A program made the position numbers and the translations under genes. A stretch of 64,000 nt of DNA from assembly GCA_050955045.1 (NCBI GenBank), contig JBPBQV010000004.1, forward strand, positions 29,398 to 93,397, in the 5' to 3' direction. The stretch is from Mucilaginibacter_A sp050955045 (lineage in GTDB: Bacteria > Bacteroidota > Bacteroidia > Sphingobacteriales > Sphingobacteriaceae). Within the stretch, counting starts at the first letter, position 1, and the number at the start of each line of letters is the position of its first letter. Under the pieces are notes generated by a model. The model was not told the origin of the DNA. It searched no databases and saw only the letters and a program-made list of their open reading frames with translations. Shown in pieces: positions 8,659 through 17,941 of this stretch.

Positions 8659-9984
8659 TTAGATTTCCAGCACAACAACTGGATCAGGATCTTCTGACGT
8701 TGGTTGCATAACCGGAACAATCCAGTTTTTATCTTTCAACACTACTTTTAATGGTTGTTTGCTTTTAAGCAGGTAAGCCTTTTTTATTTGCTTAAATGGA
8801 GTATTTTCCAATACAATATGATCACCAACAGGACTTAAAGGATGCACATAAACTTTATTGGAATTTTGCGTTAAACAACCCCATTTTTGCGGACGAATAT
8901 AACTTGCTTTTGTGTTGTAAATACTTTCACCATAAACCTTTAGCCAGTTGCCCATCCAACTAATTCTGTCTTTAAATTCCGGCTGAATTTCACCATTTGG
9001 CATTGGGCCGATGTTTAACAGCAAATTACCACCGTTTCCTGCGGATCTTGCCAGCAGATTTACGATTTGAGCTGGTGTTTTGTAGGTTGTATCGGTTAAA
9101 TTAAAACCCCAGCTATTGTTAATGGTGGCACAAGTTTCCAATGGTAGCTTGGATATTTGCTGAAAACTCAATCCGTTTGTATTCTCTCCCGGCAAATCCT
9201 GCTCAAACATCTGGAAATCTTCTCCGGGCAAAGGTGTCATGTGATGATTATTCCCTACCAAACATTGCGGTTGCAGCTTATGGATAAGATCGTACAGTTC
9301 TCGTGTATGCCAATCGGCACGAGTTTCACTTTTACGATCCTTACTTTCACCCTCCATCTGATCCCAGTATCCGTCAAACCAAATTCCGCCGATTTCGCCG
9401 TAATTAGTCAGCAATTCGGTCAACTGGTTTTTCATGAATTGAATGTATTCGTTCCAATCGCCATGTTTTGTTCGGCCTGTTCCTTTCCCAGTGCGGCCCG
9501 TCCAGTATTGATAATCATCGCGCCGCCAATCCAGCAGTGAATAGTACAGAACAAGCTTAATACCTTGCTTGTGGCATTCATCTGCCATTTGCCGCACAAT
9601 ATCCTTTTTATAAGGCGATTGCATGATATTAAAATCAGAATACTTGGTATCAAACATGCTAAAACCATCGTGGTGGCGCGTAATTAGCGTAATGTATTTC
9701 ATGCCACCGTTTTTGGCCATTCCAACCCATTGCGCGGCGTTGAAATCAATCGGATTAAAGAATTTTTCTAATCGCGTATAATTTTTTACAGTGATGTTTC
9801 GGTCGTTCATCACCCATTCGCCACTTCCGGGAATGCTAAACGGACCCCAATGGATAAACAAGCCATATTTTTCGTTGGTGAATGCTTTTCTGGCAGCCAG
9901 ATTTTGTGGTGTTGGATTGTAGTCTTGTGCTTGCAGTGAAACCGCCAAAAGCAACACCAATAGTGTGCTAAAATATTTTTTCAT
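8659..9984 (-). CDS. Alpha-L-fucosidase, GH29
   Basis: A 441-residue secreted enzyme that releases L-fucose from glycans. The signal peptide is MKKYFSTLLVLLLAVSLQAQ (cut after about residue 20). GH29 marks are GLFIHWGPFS (41-50), the HHDGF block (104-108), and IWFDGYWD with the probable nucleophile Asp204. The acid/base residue varies in this family and I do not assign it. A C-terminal beta domain follows. It lies in the stretch that separates parE from parC, next to two unknown genes, with no other fucose genes nearby, and could have arrived with them. Confidence 0.9.
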   Translation of the reverse strand: MKKYFSTLLVLLLAVSLQAQDYNPTPQNLAARKAFTNEKYGLFIHWGPFSIPGSGEWVMNDRNITVKNYTRLEKFFNPIDFNAAQWVGMAKNGGMKYITLITRHHDGFSMFDTKYSDFNIMQSPYKKDIVRQMADECHKQGIKLVLYYSLLDWRRDDYQYWTGRTGKGTGRTKHGDWNEYIQFMKNQLTELLTNYGEIGGIWFDGYWDQMEGESKDRKSETRADWHTRELYDLIHKLQPQCLVGNNHHMTPLPGEDFQMFEQDLPGENTNGLSFQQISKLPLETCATINNSWGFNLTDTTYKTPAQIVNLLARSAGNGGNLLLNIGPMPNGEIQPEFKDRISWMGNWLKVYGESIYNTKASYIRPQKWGCLTQNSNKVYVHPLSPVGDHIVLENTPFKQIKKAYLLKSKQPLKVVLKDKNWIVPVMQPTSEDPDPVVVLEI

Positions 9985-10020
9985 ATTGGTAATAAAGGTT
10001 TACCGAAAATACAATTATCG

Positions 10021-10079
10021 ATGCTTCTTTTACAAGGTAAAAATTTGGTTAGGTTTATTTGATTGATAAAAGAAGTATG
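10021..10079. repeat. Inverted pair of interspersed motifs
   Basis: ATGCTTCTTTTAC at 10021 and GATAAAAGAAGTATG at 10065-10079 face each other across about 30 bases upstream of the fucosidase start. Confidence 0.6.
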
Positions 10080-10110
10080 AATATCTTGGATTTACAATCT
10101 TCAAATAAAA

Positions 10111-10133
10111 GGTCGGAATTGCAAATTCCGACC
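10111..10133. repeat. Palindromic repeat, copy 1
   Basis: GGTCGGAATT GCA AATTCCGACC: perfect 10-base arms around GCA. A decayed copy lies at 10608-10637, so the two flank the small gene at 10211. Confidence 0.65.
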
Positions 10134-10210
10134 AGTATGTTATATCTGAACAATAAAAATAAAATTTGCAAGACGAATCTCTACACCTTTATACCATATA
10201 AAAGCAACTC

Positions 10211-10549
10211 ATGACAGAAAACACAGATTGGAATCCACAGGAAATTAATCCAGCATTACTTAGGCTGATTTCATCAAAACTAAAAACAATGTCAATTGAA
10301 TTGACAGACATCATAACAAACAGAGTATTAAAAGACAATTTCTTAGATCAACTAAGCTATGATTTTGCGGTTTGGTTTGAGTTTATTACAAATCGTGTAG
10401 AATGTGATCTTTTAGATGTAGAAGAATTTTTATACGAATTTAGCGATGTATTAAAAGTTGAAGAGAAAGAATATGCTACTAAGTATTTTAAAAACGAAAT
10501 TGAACAGCTTGTCAGAAAAAACGTTAAGCCACTGTTTTCAAATTTATAG
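10211..10549 (+). CDS. Hypothetical protein, 112 aa
   Basis: An acidic, mostly helical 112-residue protein without signal peptide or membrane segment. I do not recognise it. It is rich in Asp, Glu, Leu and Phe, with a block of acidic residues at positions 65-85 (ECDLLDVEEFLYEFSDVLKVEEKE). The DNA is AT-rich, and the gene is bracketed by two copies of a palindromic repeat, the second decayed. Position and composition suggest an accessory gene in the parE-parC gap. A weakly expressed or decaying gene cannot be excluded. Confidence 0.5.
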   Translation: MTENTDWNPQEINPALLRLISSKLKTMSIELTDIITNRVLKDNFLDQLSYDFAVWFEFITNRVECDLLDVEEFLYEFSDVLKVEEKEYATKYFKNEIEQLVRKNVKPLFSNL

Positions 10550-10607
10550 TATTAAATTAAGTCAATACGTCAACTGGCAAGTATAGTCATTTAGATTAAA
10601 ATTCAAA

Positions 10608-10637
10608 GTTGGGATGATTAGATTGCAAATTCCAACC
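10608..10637. repeat. Palindromic repeat, decayed copy 2
   Basis: GTTGGGATGATTAGATTGCAAATTCCAACC keeps the GCAAATTCC(G/A)ACC right half of the palindrome at 10111-10133, with several changes and an insertion in the left half. Confidence 0.45.
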
Positions 10638-10661
10638 AGAAAGAATTATACTAAACCAATA

Positions 10662-11405
10662 TTAGATATGTTCAGATGAATCATCAGGAGATATAAATGT
10701 GCTAATCCCACGTACTGGCGGACAACAAACTTCTTTTTGTTTCCTAACTAATTCTATGTTTTTTTCAATCAAATTGAAAATTTCTTTAGCATCTTGCCAC
10801 AGATCGTTAATACACAATTTTTCTATCAGAAGCTTTTGGAATTTATCTTCTGTTTTGTAAGATTGAAAATACAACTTAGTAATATCAAAATCTTCTTTAT
10901 CTAAACTTGTTCTACTTCCAGAATGTGAGTATCCTCCTTTTCCAAATATTATCTCCCAACTTATATTTTGACTTACATAGTAAAGCTTTAAAAATGGATC
11001 AACCTGACCAGCAAATACTTGAAGTCTTTCTTCAAAATGTTGAGATGTATTTCTTAAATCAGCTACAGCTTCTTGAAGTGGTGAATTAGGATTATAGTTA
11101 GAAGAATTCAGGATTTTTTGAGGATTTTTAACAAATCCAACTGATTGACCTAATGAAAGTTTAACTGATTTGACTAATCTTGCATAACATTCTATGTACG
11201 ATTCAATATATCCAAAACACTCTTTGTAAAGTTCAAAGCTTACACTTGGTATATCTACATTTATTTTTGTTGAGATTTCAACAATCTTAATATAGGCAGA
11301 ATCTATTTTTTCAAGCAGTGAAATGCAGTATTCACAAGTAAGATTAAATAGATCTGAATCTTTAAATGGTAAATATATAAATGGTTTTCTTGAAAAATTG
11401 AACAT
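10662..11405 (-). CDS. Hypothetical protein, 247 aa
   Basis: A soluble-looking, largely helical 247-residue protein that I do not recognise. It has no signal peptide. Long amphipathic helices run over residues 15-75 and 85-130, and a Gly/Ser loop (FGKGGYSHSGSR) lies near residue 155. The C-terminus has a CCPP pair. Base composition is AT-rich compared with parE beside it, and the interspersed motif is absent from the whole stretch 10080-11460. It is read in the same direction as parE, starting 68 bases after its stop. An accessory cargo gene seems likely; function unknown. Confidence 0.55.
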   Translation of the reverse strand: MFNFSRKPFIYLPFKDSDLFNLTCEYCISLLEKIDSAYIKIVEISTKINVDIPSVSFELYKECFGYIESYIECYARLVKSVKLSLGQSVGFVKNPQKILNSSNYNPNSPLQEAVADLRNTSQHFEERLQVFAGQVDPFLKLYYVSQNISWEIIFGKGGYSHSGSRTSLDKEDFDITKLYFQSYKTEDKFQKLLIEKLCINDLWQDAKEIFNLIEKNIELVRKQKEVCCPPVRGISTFISPDDSSEHI

Positions 11406-11473
11406 ACTGAAATTGTATTAAGTTAAAGATTAACTACATAAATTATCTACAATCAATATAGATAAAAACAGCA

Positions 11474-13348
11474 TTAAACCACCACAGCCTCTTCTAAAAT
11501 ATCAACCTCAATCCGTAAATTTTGGATAATATGCTGCTGCCGATCCGGTGTATTTTTTCCCATAAAATATTCTAACAGCGATTTGATATTGGCTTCTTTC
11601 AAAAAAACCGGATCCAGGCGAATATCTTTCCCGATAAACAAGCCAAATTCTTCCGGTGAAATCTCACCCAAACCTTTAAATCGGGTAATTTCCGGCTTGT
11701 TGCCCAGCTTGTTGATGGCACGCTGGCGTTCTTCATCGCTGTAACAATAAATCGTTTCTTTTTTATTACGCACTCGAAAAAGCGGTGTTTGCAGAATAGA
11801 AACATGGCCGGCTTTCACCAGATCAGGGAAAAACTGCAGAAAAAAGGTCATTAAAAGAAGTCTGATGTGCATTCCATCTACATCTGCGTCGGTTGCAATT
11901 ACAATGTTGTTATAGCGCAATCCATCTAAACCATCTTCAATATTTAAGGCGTGTTGCAGCAAATTGAATTCTTCATTTTCGTAAACTACCTTTTTGGTAA
12001 GGCCAAAGCAATTTAAAGGTTTTCCTTTTAAGCTAAAAACAGCCTGCGTTTGCACATCACGCGATTTGGTGATAGAACCACTTGCAGAATCTCCTTCCGT
12101 AATAAATAACGTTGTATCTTGTTTCCGCTCATGCGTATCTTCAAAATGCAATTTGCAATCGCGCAGTTTTTTATTGTGTAAAGAAGCTTTTTTGGCCCGT
12201 TCATTCGCCAGTTTTTTGATGCCGGCAATATCTTTTCGTTCGCGTTCTGATTGTAAAATGCGTTTCAGCAAACCATCGGCCGTAGCCGGATTTTTATGCA
12301 GATGATCGTCCAGCGCTTTCTTCACAAAATCATTGATGAAACCACGAACAGAAGGCCCGTCTTCCGCTACATTTTGCGAACCTAATTTGGTTTTGGTCTG
12401 CGATTCAAAAACGGGTTCCTGCACGCGGATAGAAACCGCCGCCACAATAGAAGCGCGCACATCCGCCGCGTCAAATTCTTTCTTGTAAAACTCACGAATG
12501 GTTTTGACAACGGCTTCGCGGAAAGCAGCTTGATGTGTTCCGCCTTGTGTAGTATGCTGACCGTTGACGAAAGAATAATATTCTTCGCCGTATTGCTGGC
12601 CATGCGTCATCGCGATTTCAATATCGTCTCCTTTTAAATGGATGATCGGATAGCGCAAATTTTCGGTATCTGTATTTTTAACCAGCAAATCGTGCAAGCC
12701 TTTCTCAGAAAAGTATTTTTTTCCGTTGAAGTTGATCGTCAAACCTGCATTTAAAAAAACGTAATTCCAGATCATGTTTTCGGCAAATTCCGGGATAAAA
12801 CGGTAATGCCTGAAAATGGTATCATCCGGAAAAAAGTTAATTGCCGTTCCGTTCCGTTGCGTGGTATCTTTTTCTTCTTCGCGAAGCAACTCGCCTTTAC
12901 TAAACTCGGCAATTTTGGTCTTTCCATCGCGGTAAGACTGAACAATAAAATTACCCGAAAGTGCATTTACAGCTTTCGTTCCAACACCATTTAAACCAAC
13001 GGATTTTTGAAAAGCTTTACTATCGTATTTACCGCCGGTATTGATCTTGGAAACGCAATCAATCACTTTCCCCAACGGAATTCCTCGACCATAATCGCGA
13101 ACGGCTACTTTTTGATCGCTTAGATTAATGTCGATGGTGCGGCCTGCGCCCATCACAAACTCATCGATAGAGTTATCTACAATTTCTTTCAGCAATACAT
13201 AAATGCCATCATCATAAGCAGAACCATCGCCCAATTTGCCGATGTACATGCCTGGCCGCAACCGGATGTGCTCCTTCCAATCCAGTGAACGGATGCTATC
13301 TTCACTATAATTTATAGAATTGGGGACATTTGCGGTATTGATTGACAT
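11474..13348 (-). CDS. parE: DNA topoisomerase IV subunit B
   Basis: A 624-residue type IIA topoisomerase B subunit, the ATP-driven partner of ParC. The GHKL ATPase domain shows RPGMYIG (31-37), EIVDNSIDE and the DYGRGIP motif, then GLNGVGTKAVNALS. The TOPRIM domain has EGDSASGS and the metal-binding DADVDGMHI. The C-terminal FKGLGE block is intact. The protein lacks the ~170-residue insert of some GyrB proteins, supporting ParE. A TAAAAACAGCAT motif overlaps the stop codon (TAA shares its final T). parC is 3.7 kb downstream in the same orientation. Confidence 0.95.
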   Translation of the reverse strand: MSINTANVPNSINYSEDSIRSLDWKEHIRLRPGMYIGKLGDGSAYDDGIYVLLKEIVDNSIDEFVMGAGRTIDINLSDQKVAVRDYGRGIPLGKVIDCVSKINTGGKYDSKAFQKSVGLNGVGTKAVNALSGNFIVQSYRDGKTKIAEFSKGELLREEEKDTTQRNGTAINFFPDDTIFRHYRFIPEFAENMIWNYVFLNAGLTINFNGKKYFSEKGLHDLLVKNTDTENLRYPIIHLKGDDIEIAMTHGQQYGEEYYSFVNGQHTTQGGTHQAAFREAVVKTIREFYKKEFDAADVRASIVAAVSIRVQEPVFESQTKTKLGSQNVAEDGPSVRGFINDFVKKALDDHLHKNPATADGLLKRILQSERERKDIAGIKKLANERAKKASLHNKKLRDCKLHFEDTHERKQDTTLFITEGDSASGSITKSRDVQTQAVFSLKGKPLNCFGLTKKVVYENEEFNLLQHALNIEDGLDGLRYNNIVIATDADVDGMHIRLLLMTFFLQFFPDLVKAGHVSILQTPLFRVRNKKETIYCYSDEERQRAINKLGNKPEITRFKGLGEISPEEFGLFIGKDIRLDPVFLKEANIKSLLEYFMGKNTPDRQQHIIQNLRIEVDILEEAVVV

Positions 13349-13469
13349 TTTATTTTGCTACTAATTTTAGCACAAATTTATTAAAATATCAGCAATTTAC
13401 CTTATGCAAGCGTTTGGAATGTGGACGATTTAGGTAATTGTGGATAAATTTATGCCGATAAAAGAAGCA

Positions 13470-14084
13470 TCAGTTGAACCTGACTGAATAATAAGCTTTG
13501 TTTACTTTTTTATAAAAATCTGGTCCGTTTTCGTTACTTAAAAAAAGCATCTGCACATAACCTTGTCCGTTTTTTTGCAAACACACCAATAAACCATATT
13601 GATAACGGTTGGTTTCCGGACGATCTTTTAAATTTAGCTGATAAGAAACTCCATTATCCGCACGGAAACTACTTAACGCGTCAGGTGGCAAAATTTTGTA
13701 AGTGTAATTATCTTTGTCCTTGCCCGCTAACCTTACTGCTGTGCTGGCGGCTGCCATTGTATAAAGTGAATCCGGATGTACGGTTAACCGCCTTATATCA
13801 TCTTCGGAAACTTTAATTTTAGCTTGCTCCTGCTGCGAACTTCTGGCCAAATACCAAACCTGGAAATTACCGTTTTGCAATTCCATGGCATAATCCACCT
13901 GAATGTTTTCATAACGTAACGGTTTAATTTCTCGAAATTCTTTGGGCGAAAAAAACTGCACGCCAACCATAGATAAGGTTTGCTGAAAGGATTTAAGCTG
14001 CGAATAATTTTGAGGGATTTGTGCAAAACCAGTTGCGCAAATAATTAGTATCAATACAAATGATCGTAATATTTTAAACATCAA
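13470..14084 (-). CDS. Hypothetical secreted protein, 204 aa
   Basis: A 204-residue protein with a signal peptide (MMFKILRSFVLILIICATGFAQ, cut near residue 22). The mature part alternates beta strands and short loops, with repeated aromatic/charged strands (YENIQVDYAMELQNGNFQVWYLAR), and no cysteine pair or known catalytic motif. I do not recognise the family. Two start codons, ATG at 14084 and 14081, are adjacent; either gives the same mature protein. It sits upstream of parE in the same direction. Its TGA stop overlaps the end of a TAAAAGAAGCAT motif. Confidence 0.65.
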   Translation of the reverse strand: MMFKILRSFVLILIICATGFAQIPQNYSQLKSFQQTLSMVGVQFFSPKEFREIKPLRYENIQVDYAMELQNGNFQVWYLARSSQQEQAKIKVSEDDIRRLTVHPDSLYTMAAASTAVRLAGKDKDNYTYKILPPDALSSFRADNGVSYQLNLKDRPETNRYQYGLLVCLQKNGQGYVQMLFLSNENGPDFYKKVNKAYYSVRFN

Positions 14085-14182
14085 ATGATTATTAACTTCG
14101 ATTAAAATTAATAAAAAGAAGTTAACTATTTAACATTTAACAAAAACATAATAGTGATGTAAACAAATAATTTTGCTTCAAA

Positions 14183-14213
14183 AGAAAAGCCGGAATTATT
14201 TTCCGGCTCTTTA
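14183..14213. terminator. Terminator downstream of kduI
   Basis: AAAGCCGGAA and TTCCGGCTCTTT form a GC-rich stem with a short ATT-type loop. It lies 24 bases after the kduI stop and would end the leftward arabinan operon. Confidence 0.7.
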
Positions 14214-14236
14214 AATTTTAGGTGATAAAAGAAGTA

Positions 14237-15067
14237 TTAGCGCAATTCGCTGATCGCAGCTGGGTCCATATCGCCGTAAACCAAATTTTCGCCGGCCATT
14301 CCCCAAATAAAACCATAATTAGTAGTACCACAACCAGAGTGAATTGACCATGGCGGAGAAATTATAGCTTCATGGTTAGCAACCAAAAGATGGCGCGTTT
14401 CCTGCGGTTCGCCCATCAAATGAACTACGCGCTGCTCCTGTGGAACATCAAAATAAAAATAAGCTTCCATTCGGCGCGTATGCGTATGTGCTGGCATCGT
14501 ATTCCAAACACTTCCAGTGCTTAAAATAGTTAACCCCATTACCAGCTGGCAACTTTTTAAGCCATCCAAATGAATGTATCGGTAAATTGTTCTTTCGTTT
14601 GCGGTTTCTACTGCGCCCATTGTTCCTGGCGAAGCTTCGTCTTTCGTCATTCTGGCTGATGGATAAGTGTGATGCGCCGGTGCAGAAAGCAGGTAAAACA
14701 CAGCAGGATTGGCCAGACTGTTACTTTTAAAAGTAACTTCTTTAGTGCCTTTTCCTAAGTAAACGCAAGTTAATTTTTCCAGATCGAAAGTTATGCCATC
14801 TGCTTCAATTTGTCCGGCTCCGCCAACGTTGATAATACCGATTTCGCGTCTTTCCAGAAAATATTCGGCACGTAATTCCGGGTGATTTTCCAGTTTCAGC
14901 GGTTTGGTTACGGGTTTGGCTCCGCCGAGGATCATGCGGTCGTAGTGCGAGTAAACTAACTTTACTTCATCATCAACTAATATATTTTGTGCGAGAAAAT
15001 TAGCGCGCAATTCCTGCGTGTTCATTTCGCTAGTTTCTTTCGGACTATTTTGAAATCTTATTTCCAT
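14237..15067 (-). CDS. kduI: 5-dehydro-4-deoxy-D-glucuronate isomerase
   Basis: A 276-residue cupin-type isomerase of pectin breakdown, converting 5-keto-4-deoxyuronate to 2,5-diketo-3-deoxygluconate in the cytoplasm. The metal-binding residues known from the family are all present: His194 and His196 (PAHTHT), Glu201 and His243 (SIHSGCG). It follows kduD by 27 bases, so the two steps are co-transcribed. The motif TAAAAGAAGTATC fills that gap just before its ATG, and another copy overlaps its stop codon. It is the last gene of the leftward operon. Confidence 0.95.
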   Translation of the reverse strand: MEIRFQNSPKETSEMNTQELRANFLAQNILVDDEVKLVYSHYDRMILGGAKPVTKPLKLENHPELRAEYFLERREIGIINVGGAGQIEADGITFDLEKLTCVYLGKGTKEVTFKSNSLANPAVFYLLSAPAHHTYPSARMTKDEASPGTMGAVETANERTIYRYIHLDGLKSCQLVMGLTILSTGSVWNTMPAHTHTRRMEAYFYFDVPQEQRVVHLMGEPQETRHLLVANHEAIISPPWSIHSGCGTTNYGFIWGMAGENLVYGDMDPAAISELR

Positions 15068-15094
15068 TTTGATACTTCTTTTATCGGTAAAAAA

Positions 15095-15862
15095 TCAGCG
15101 GCCCATCCAGCCACCGTCAACAGTTAAAATTGTTCCGTGTACATAATCCGCAGCAGCCGAAGCCAAAAATATAGCCGGACCTTTAAAATCTTCCGCTTCT
15201 CCCCAACGATTTGCCGGAATTCTTGATAAAATGGACGCACTTCTATCAGGATCATTACGCAACGCTTCCGTATTGTCCGTAGCAATATAACCTGGCGCAA
15301 TGCCATTTACATTGATACCTTTTGAAGCCCATTCGTTAGATAAAGCTTTAATCAAACTGCCCAAAGCAGCTTTGCTTGCGGCATATCCGGGAACCGTAAT
15401 TCCGCCTTGAAAAGTAAGCAAAGAACAGGTAAAAATGATCTTACCAGAACCTTGTTCCAGCATTTTTTTTCCGACTTCCCGCGCTAAAATAAATGGTGCA
15501 TCGAGGTTTACAGCCATTACTTTGTCCCACATTTCGTCCGGATGTTCGGCAGCGGGTTTACGCAAAATCATGCCGGCGTTGTTGATCAGGATATCAATGC
15601 GAGGATTTTCAGCAAATAATTTTTCCAGAAATGCATATAATTTTGCACGATCAGAAAAATCAGCCTGATAAGCTTTAAATTTTCTGCCTAAAGCCGTAAT
15701 TTCTTGTTGTACAGCACTATCCTCCAGTTCTAAAGAAGCAGAAACACCAATTACATCTGCACCGGCTTCGGCCATTGCAACGGCCATGGCTTTGCCAATT
15801 CCACGGTTGCAGCCGGTTGCCAGAACGGTTTTCCCAGACAAATCAAATAAGTTATCGTTCAT
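15095..15862 (-). CDS. kduD: 2-dehydro-3-deoxy-D-gluconate 5-dehydrogenase (SDR)
   Basis: A short-chain dehydrogenase of 255 residues reducing the product of KduI towards 2-keto-3-deoxygluconate. The cofactor motif is TGCNRGIG near the N-terminus. NNAG is followed by the catalytic Ser (CSLLTF region) and YAASK. It ends in the usual DGGWMGR. I start it at the ATG at 15862 (MNDNLFDLSGK), because extending it to 15886 would require a TTG start and adds an unrelated MPQSNKPK segment. The preceding GH43 gene stops at 15898, so the genes form one transcript. Confidence 0.92.
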   Translation of the reverse strand: MNDNLFDLSGKTVLATGCNRGIGKAMAVAMAEAGADVIGVSASLELEDSAVQQEITALGRKFKAYQADFSDRAKLYAFLEKLFAENPRIDILINNAGMILRKPAAEHPDEMWDKVMAVNLDAPFILAREVGKKMLEQGSGKIIFTCSLLTFQGGITVPGYAASKAALGSLIKALSNEWASKGINVNGIAPGYIATDNTEALRNDPDRSASILSRIPANRWGEAEDFKGPAIFLASAAADYVHGTILTVDGGWMGR

Positions 15863-15897
15863 TTTAGGTTTGTTAGACTGCGGCAAGGTAGAAATTC

Positions 15898-16917
15898 TTA
15901 ATTAGATATTTCCACTTCCGGCCATCCTGAACTGTCCCAATTCAGTTTTTCTATCCGCAATTTAGGTTTTCCCTGGTCATTTGCATCATAACCATGAAAA
16001 ACTAAGTAGTCAGTTTTTTGATCGGTAAAAACAGCATTGTGGCCAACGCCGTACCAGTTCTGATTGCCCTGCAAAACCATGGTTCCGCCACCTTTTGCCA
16101 TAGAAATTCCGGTTTGATCCAAGTATGGACCCTGAACATTTTTTGACCGGCCAACAATCATTTTATAAGTACTTTTCAGGCCTTTACAGCAATAATCAAT
16201 TGATGCAAAAAGATAATAATAGTTATTTTTTTTAAAGATGAAAGCACCTTCAATCGCATTGCCGCCGGCATCAACGGGATTATTATCTATTGCCGGAAGA
16301 TTAATTTTTGAATCTTTTTTCCGACTGGCGATGGTTGGTAGATTATCCAAACTTTCTGCAACAGTCAGTCGGTCTTTATTCAATTTTACTAGCTTCAATC
16401 CATCCCAAAAAGAACCAAAAGCAAGATATGGAATGCTGTTTTTATCGGTAATTAAATTAGGATCAATGGCGTTCCAGTTTGTTTTACCCGGAATGGATTG
16501 GATTACTTTTCCATGATCAACCCACAAATAATCAGGAGAATCTGCATGCAGCGTTTTGTTGGTAGCAACGCCGATGGCAGATGTGTTTTTGCCAAAAGCC
16601 GAAACCGAATAATACAGGTAATACAAACCGTTGTAATACGAAATATCCGGTGCCCAGATGTGGCCTTTAAATCCCGGAATTGCTTCAACTGCCCATTTTG
16701 GAGCTTCTGCAAAAACAGGTTTTTCGCGTTTCCAGTGTACCATATCTTTGGATGACCAGCTGGCAATCCCGTTTCCGGTACAAAAAATATAATACAAACT
16801 ATCTTGCTTGATTATGACCGGATCGTGAACAGAAATATTGGTTTGTAAATCCTGCGCTTTCAGGTTTTTATTGCCTAAAAACAGCATGATAATTACTAAA
16901 GATAATAGTCTGTTCAT
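15898..16917 (-). CDS. Endo-1,5-alpha-L-arabinanase, GH43
   Basis: A 339-residue secreted five-bladed propeller enzyme cutting the alpha-1,5-arabinan backbone. The signal peptide ends near AQ (21-22). Catalytic residues by family pattern are Asp32 in HDPV, the pKa-modulating Asp152 in NAIDPN, and Glu223 in IEGAFI. WAPDIS at 88-93 is typical of endo-arabinanases. The gene lies 7 bases downstream of a second GH43 and directly before kduD. Two TAAAAACAGCAT motifs fall within its coding sequence (16026 and 16876). Confidence 0.92.
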   Translation of the reverse strand: MNRLLSLVIIMLFLGNKNLKAQDLQTNISVHDPVIIKQDSLYYIFCTGNGIASWSSKDMVHWKREKPVFAEAPKWAVEAIPGFKGHIWAPDISYYNGLYYLYYSVSAFGKNTSAIGVATNKTLHADSPDYLWVDHGKVIQSIPGKTNWNAIDPNLITDKNSIPYLAFGSFWDGLKLVKLNKDRLTVAESLDNLPTIASRKKDSKINLPAIDNNPVDAGGNAIEGAFIFKKNNYYYLFASIDYCCKGLKSTYKMIVGRSKNVQGPYLDQTGISMAKGGGTMVLQGNQNWYGVGHNAVFTDQKTDYLVFHGYDANDQGKPKLRIEKLNWDSSGWPEVEISN

Positions 16918-16924
16918 CGCTTAA

Positions 16925-17923
16925 TTATTTTACAGGTTTAACACCTTCACTCGTCATGATTACGCGTTTCATTGTTCCATCCGGATTGTAATATAAATAA
17001 TCAACACACACGGAACGATGGAAACCACCCGCATTTGCAGCCAGTGCACCATCGTGGTAAACAAAATATGATTTTCCTTTAAAATCAATTATGGCCTGAT
17101 GATTAGTGTTGGAATTTCCGGCCAACTCATTTAAAATACCTTTGTAAACCCAGGGTCCGTTAATGCTTTTACTCATCGCGTAAGCAATTTTCTCGGGGAA
17201 ACCAGTTGCGTACGACAGATAATACCAACCGTTATGTTTGTTTATCCAAGGTGCTTCTGTAAATTCCGGTACATTAATGGTTTTGATCGGCCCGTCCAAT
17301 TCAGTCATGTTCTTTTTTAATTTGGCATAGTAACAAGCTGTATTTCCCCAGATTAAATAAGCCTGACCGTCATCATCAATGATAACGGTTGGATCAATAT
17401 CATCCCAGGAAATTTTGGCTGCTTTTGTCATGTCGTTGGTAACCAATGCCGAGCCACGCGCATCTTTAAACGGTCCGGTTGGACTATCGGAAACGGCTAC
17501 ACCAATTGATTTCCCAGGAATTGTGCCATGTTCAATTGCTACATACCAGTAAAATTTACCATCGTGCTCAATTACCTGTGAAGCCCAGGCATCATCTTTC
17601 GCCCATGAAAAAGCTTTTACATCTAAAGGAGAAGAATGCTCTGTCCAGTTTACCATATCCGCAGAAGAAAAACACAACCATTCGTGCATATGGTAACTGG
17701 CCACATTTGGCGGTGCAACATCATGGCCGGTGTACAAGTACACTTTATCTTTGTAAACCATAGCACCTGGATCAGCTGTAAATTTGTGTTTGATTATTGG
17801 GTTTCCGGTAGCATGAAAAGTGGTATCGGTATCTAAACGCTTAATTTTTGAAGTAGCTGCTTTTACGTTATAAAATGCTAGTATAGAAAAAATAAAACTT
17901 ACTATTTTTTGAGCTTTAAACAT
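16925..17923 (-). CDS. GH43 glycoside hydrolase, arabinofuranosidase/xylosidase type
   Basis: A 332-residue secreted GH43 enzyme with a signal peptide (residues 1-22). The three catalytic positions appear as Asp51 (TADPGAM), Asp177 (DDIDPT) and Glu223 (FTEAPW). VYLYTGHD after the first Asp matches arabinoxylan/arabinan side-chain arabinofuranosidases of GH43 more than endo-arabinanases. No carbohydrate-binding module is attached. Next to the endo-arabinanase, a role in trimming arabinan side chains or oligosaccharides is the simplest reading; exact linkage is not shown. Confidence 0.88.
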   Translation of the reverse strand: MFKAQKIVSFIFSILAFYNVKAATSKIKRLDTDTTFHATGNPIIKHKFTADPGAMVYKDKVYLYTGHDVAPPNVASYHMHEWLCFSSADMVNWTEHSSPLDVKAFSWAKDDAWASQVIEHDGKFYWYVAIEHGTIPGKSIGVAVSDSPTGPFKDARGSALVTNDMTKAAKISWDDIDPTVIIDDDGQAYLIWGNTACYYAKLKKNMTELDGPIKTINVPEFTEAPWINKHNGWYYLSYATGFPEKIAYAMSKSINGPWVYKGILNELAGNSNTNHQAIIDFKGKSYFVYHDGALAANAGGFHRSVCVDYLYYNPDGTMKRVIMTSEGVKPVK

Positions 17924-17941
17924 CCTTTGTATTTTAATGAT

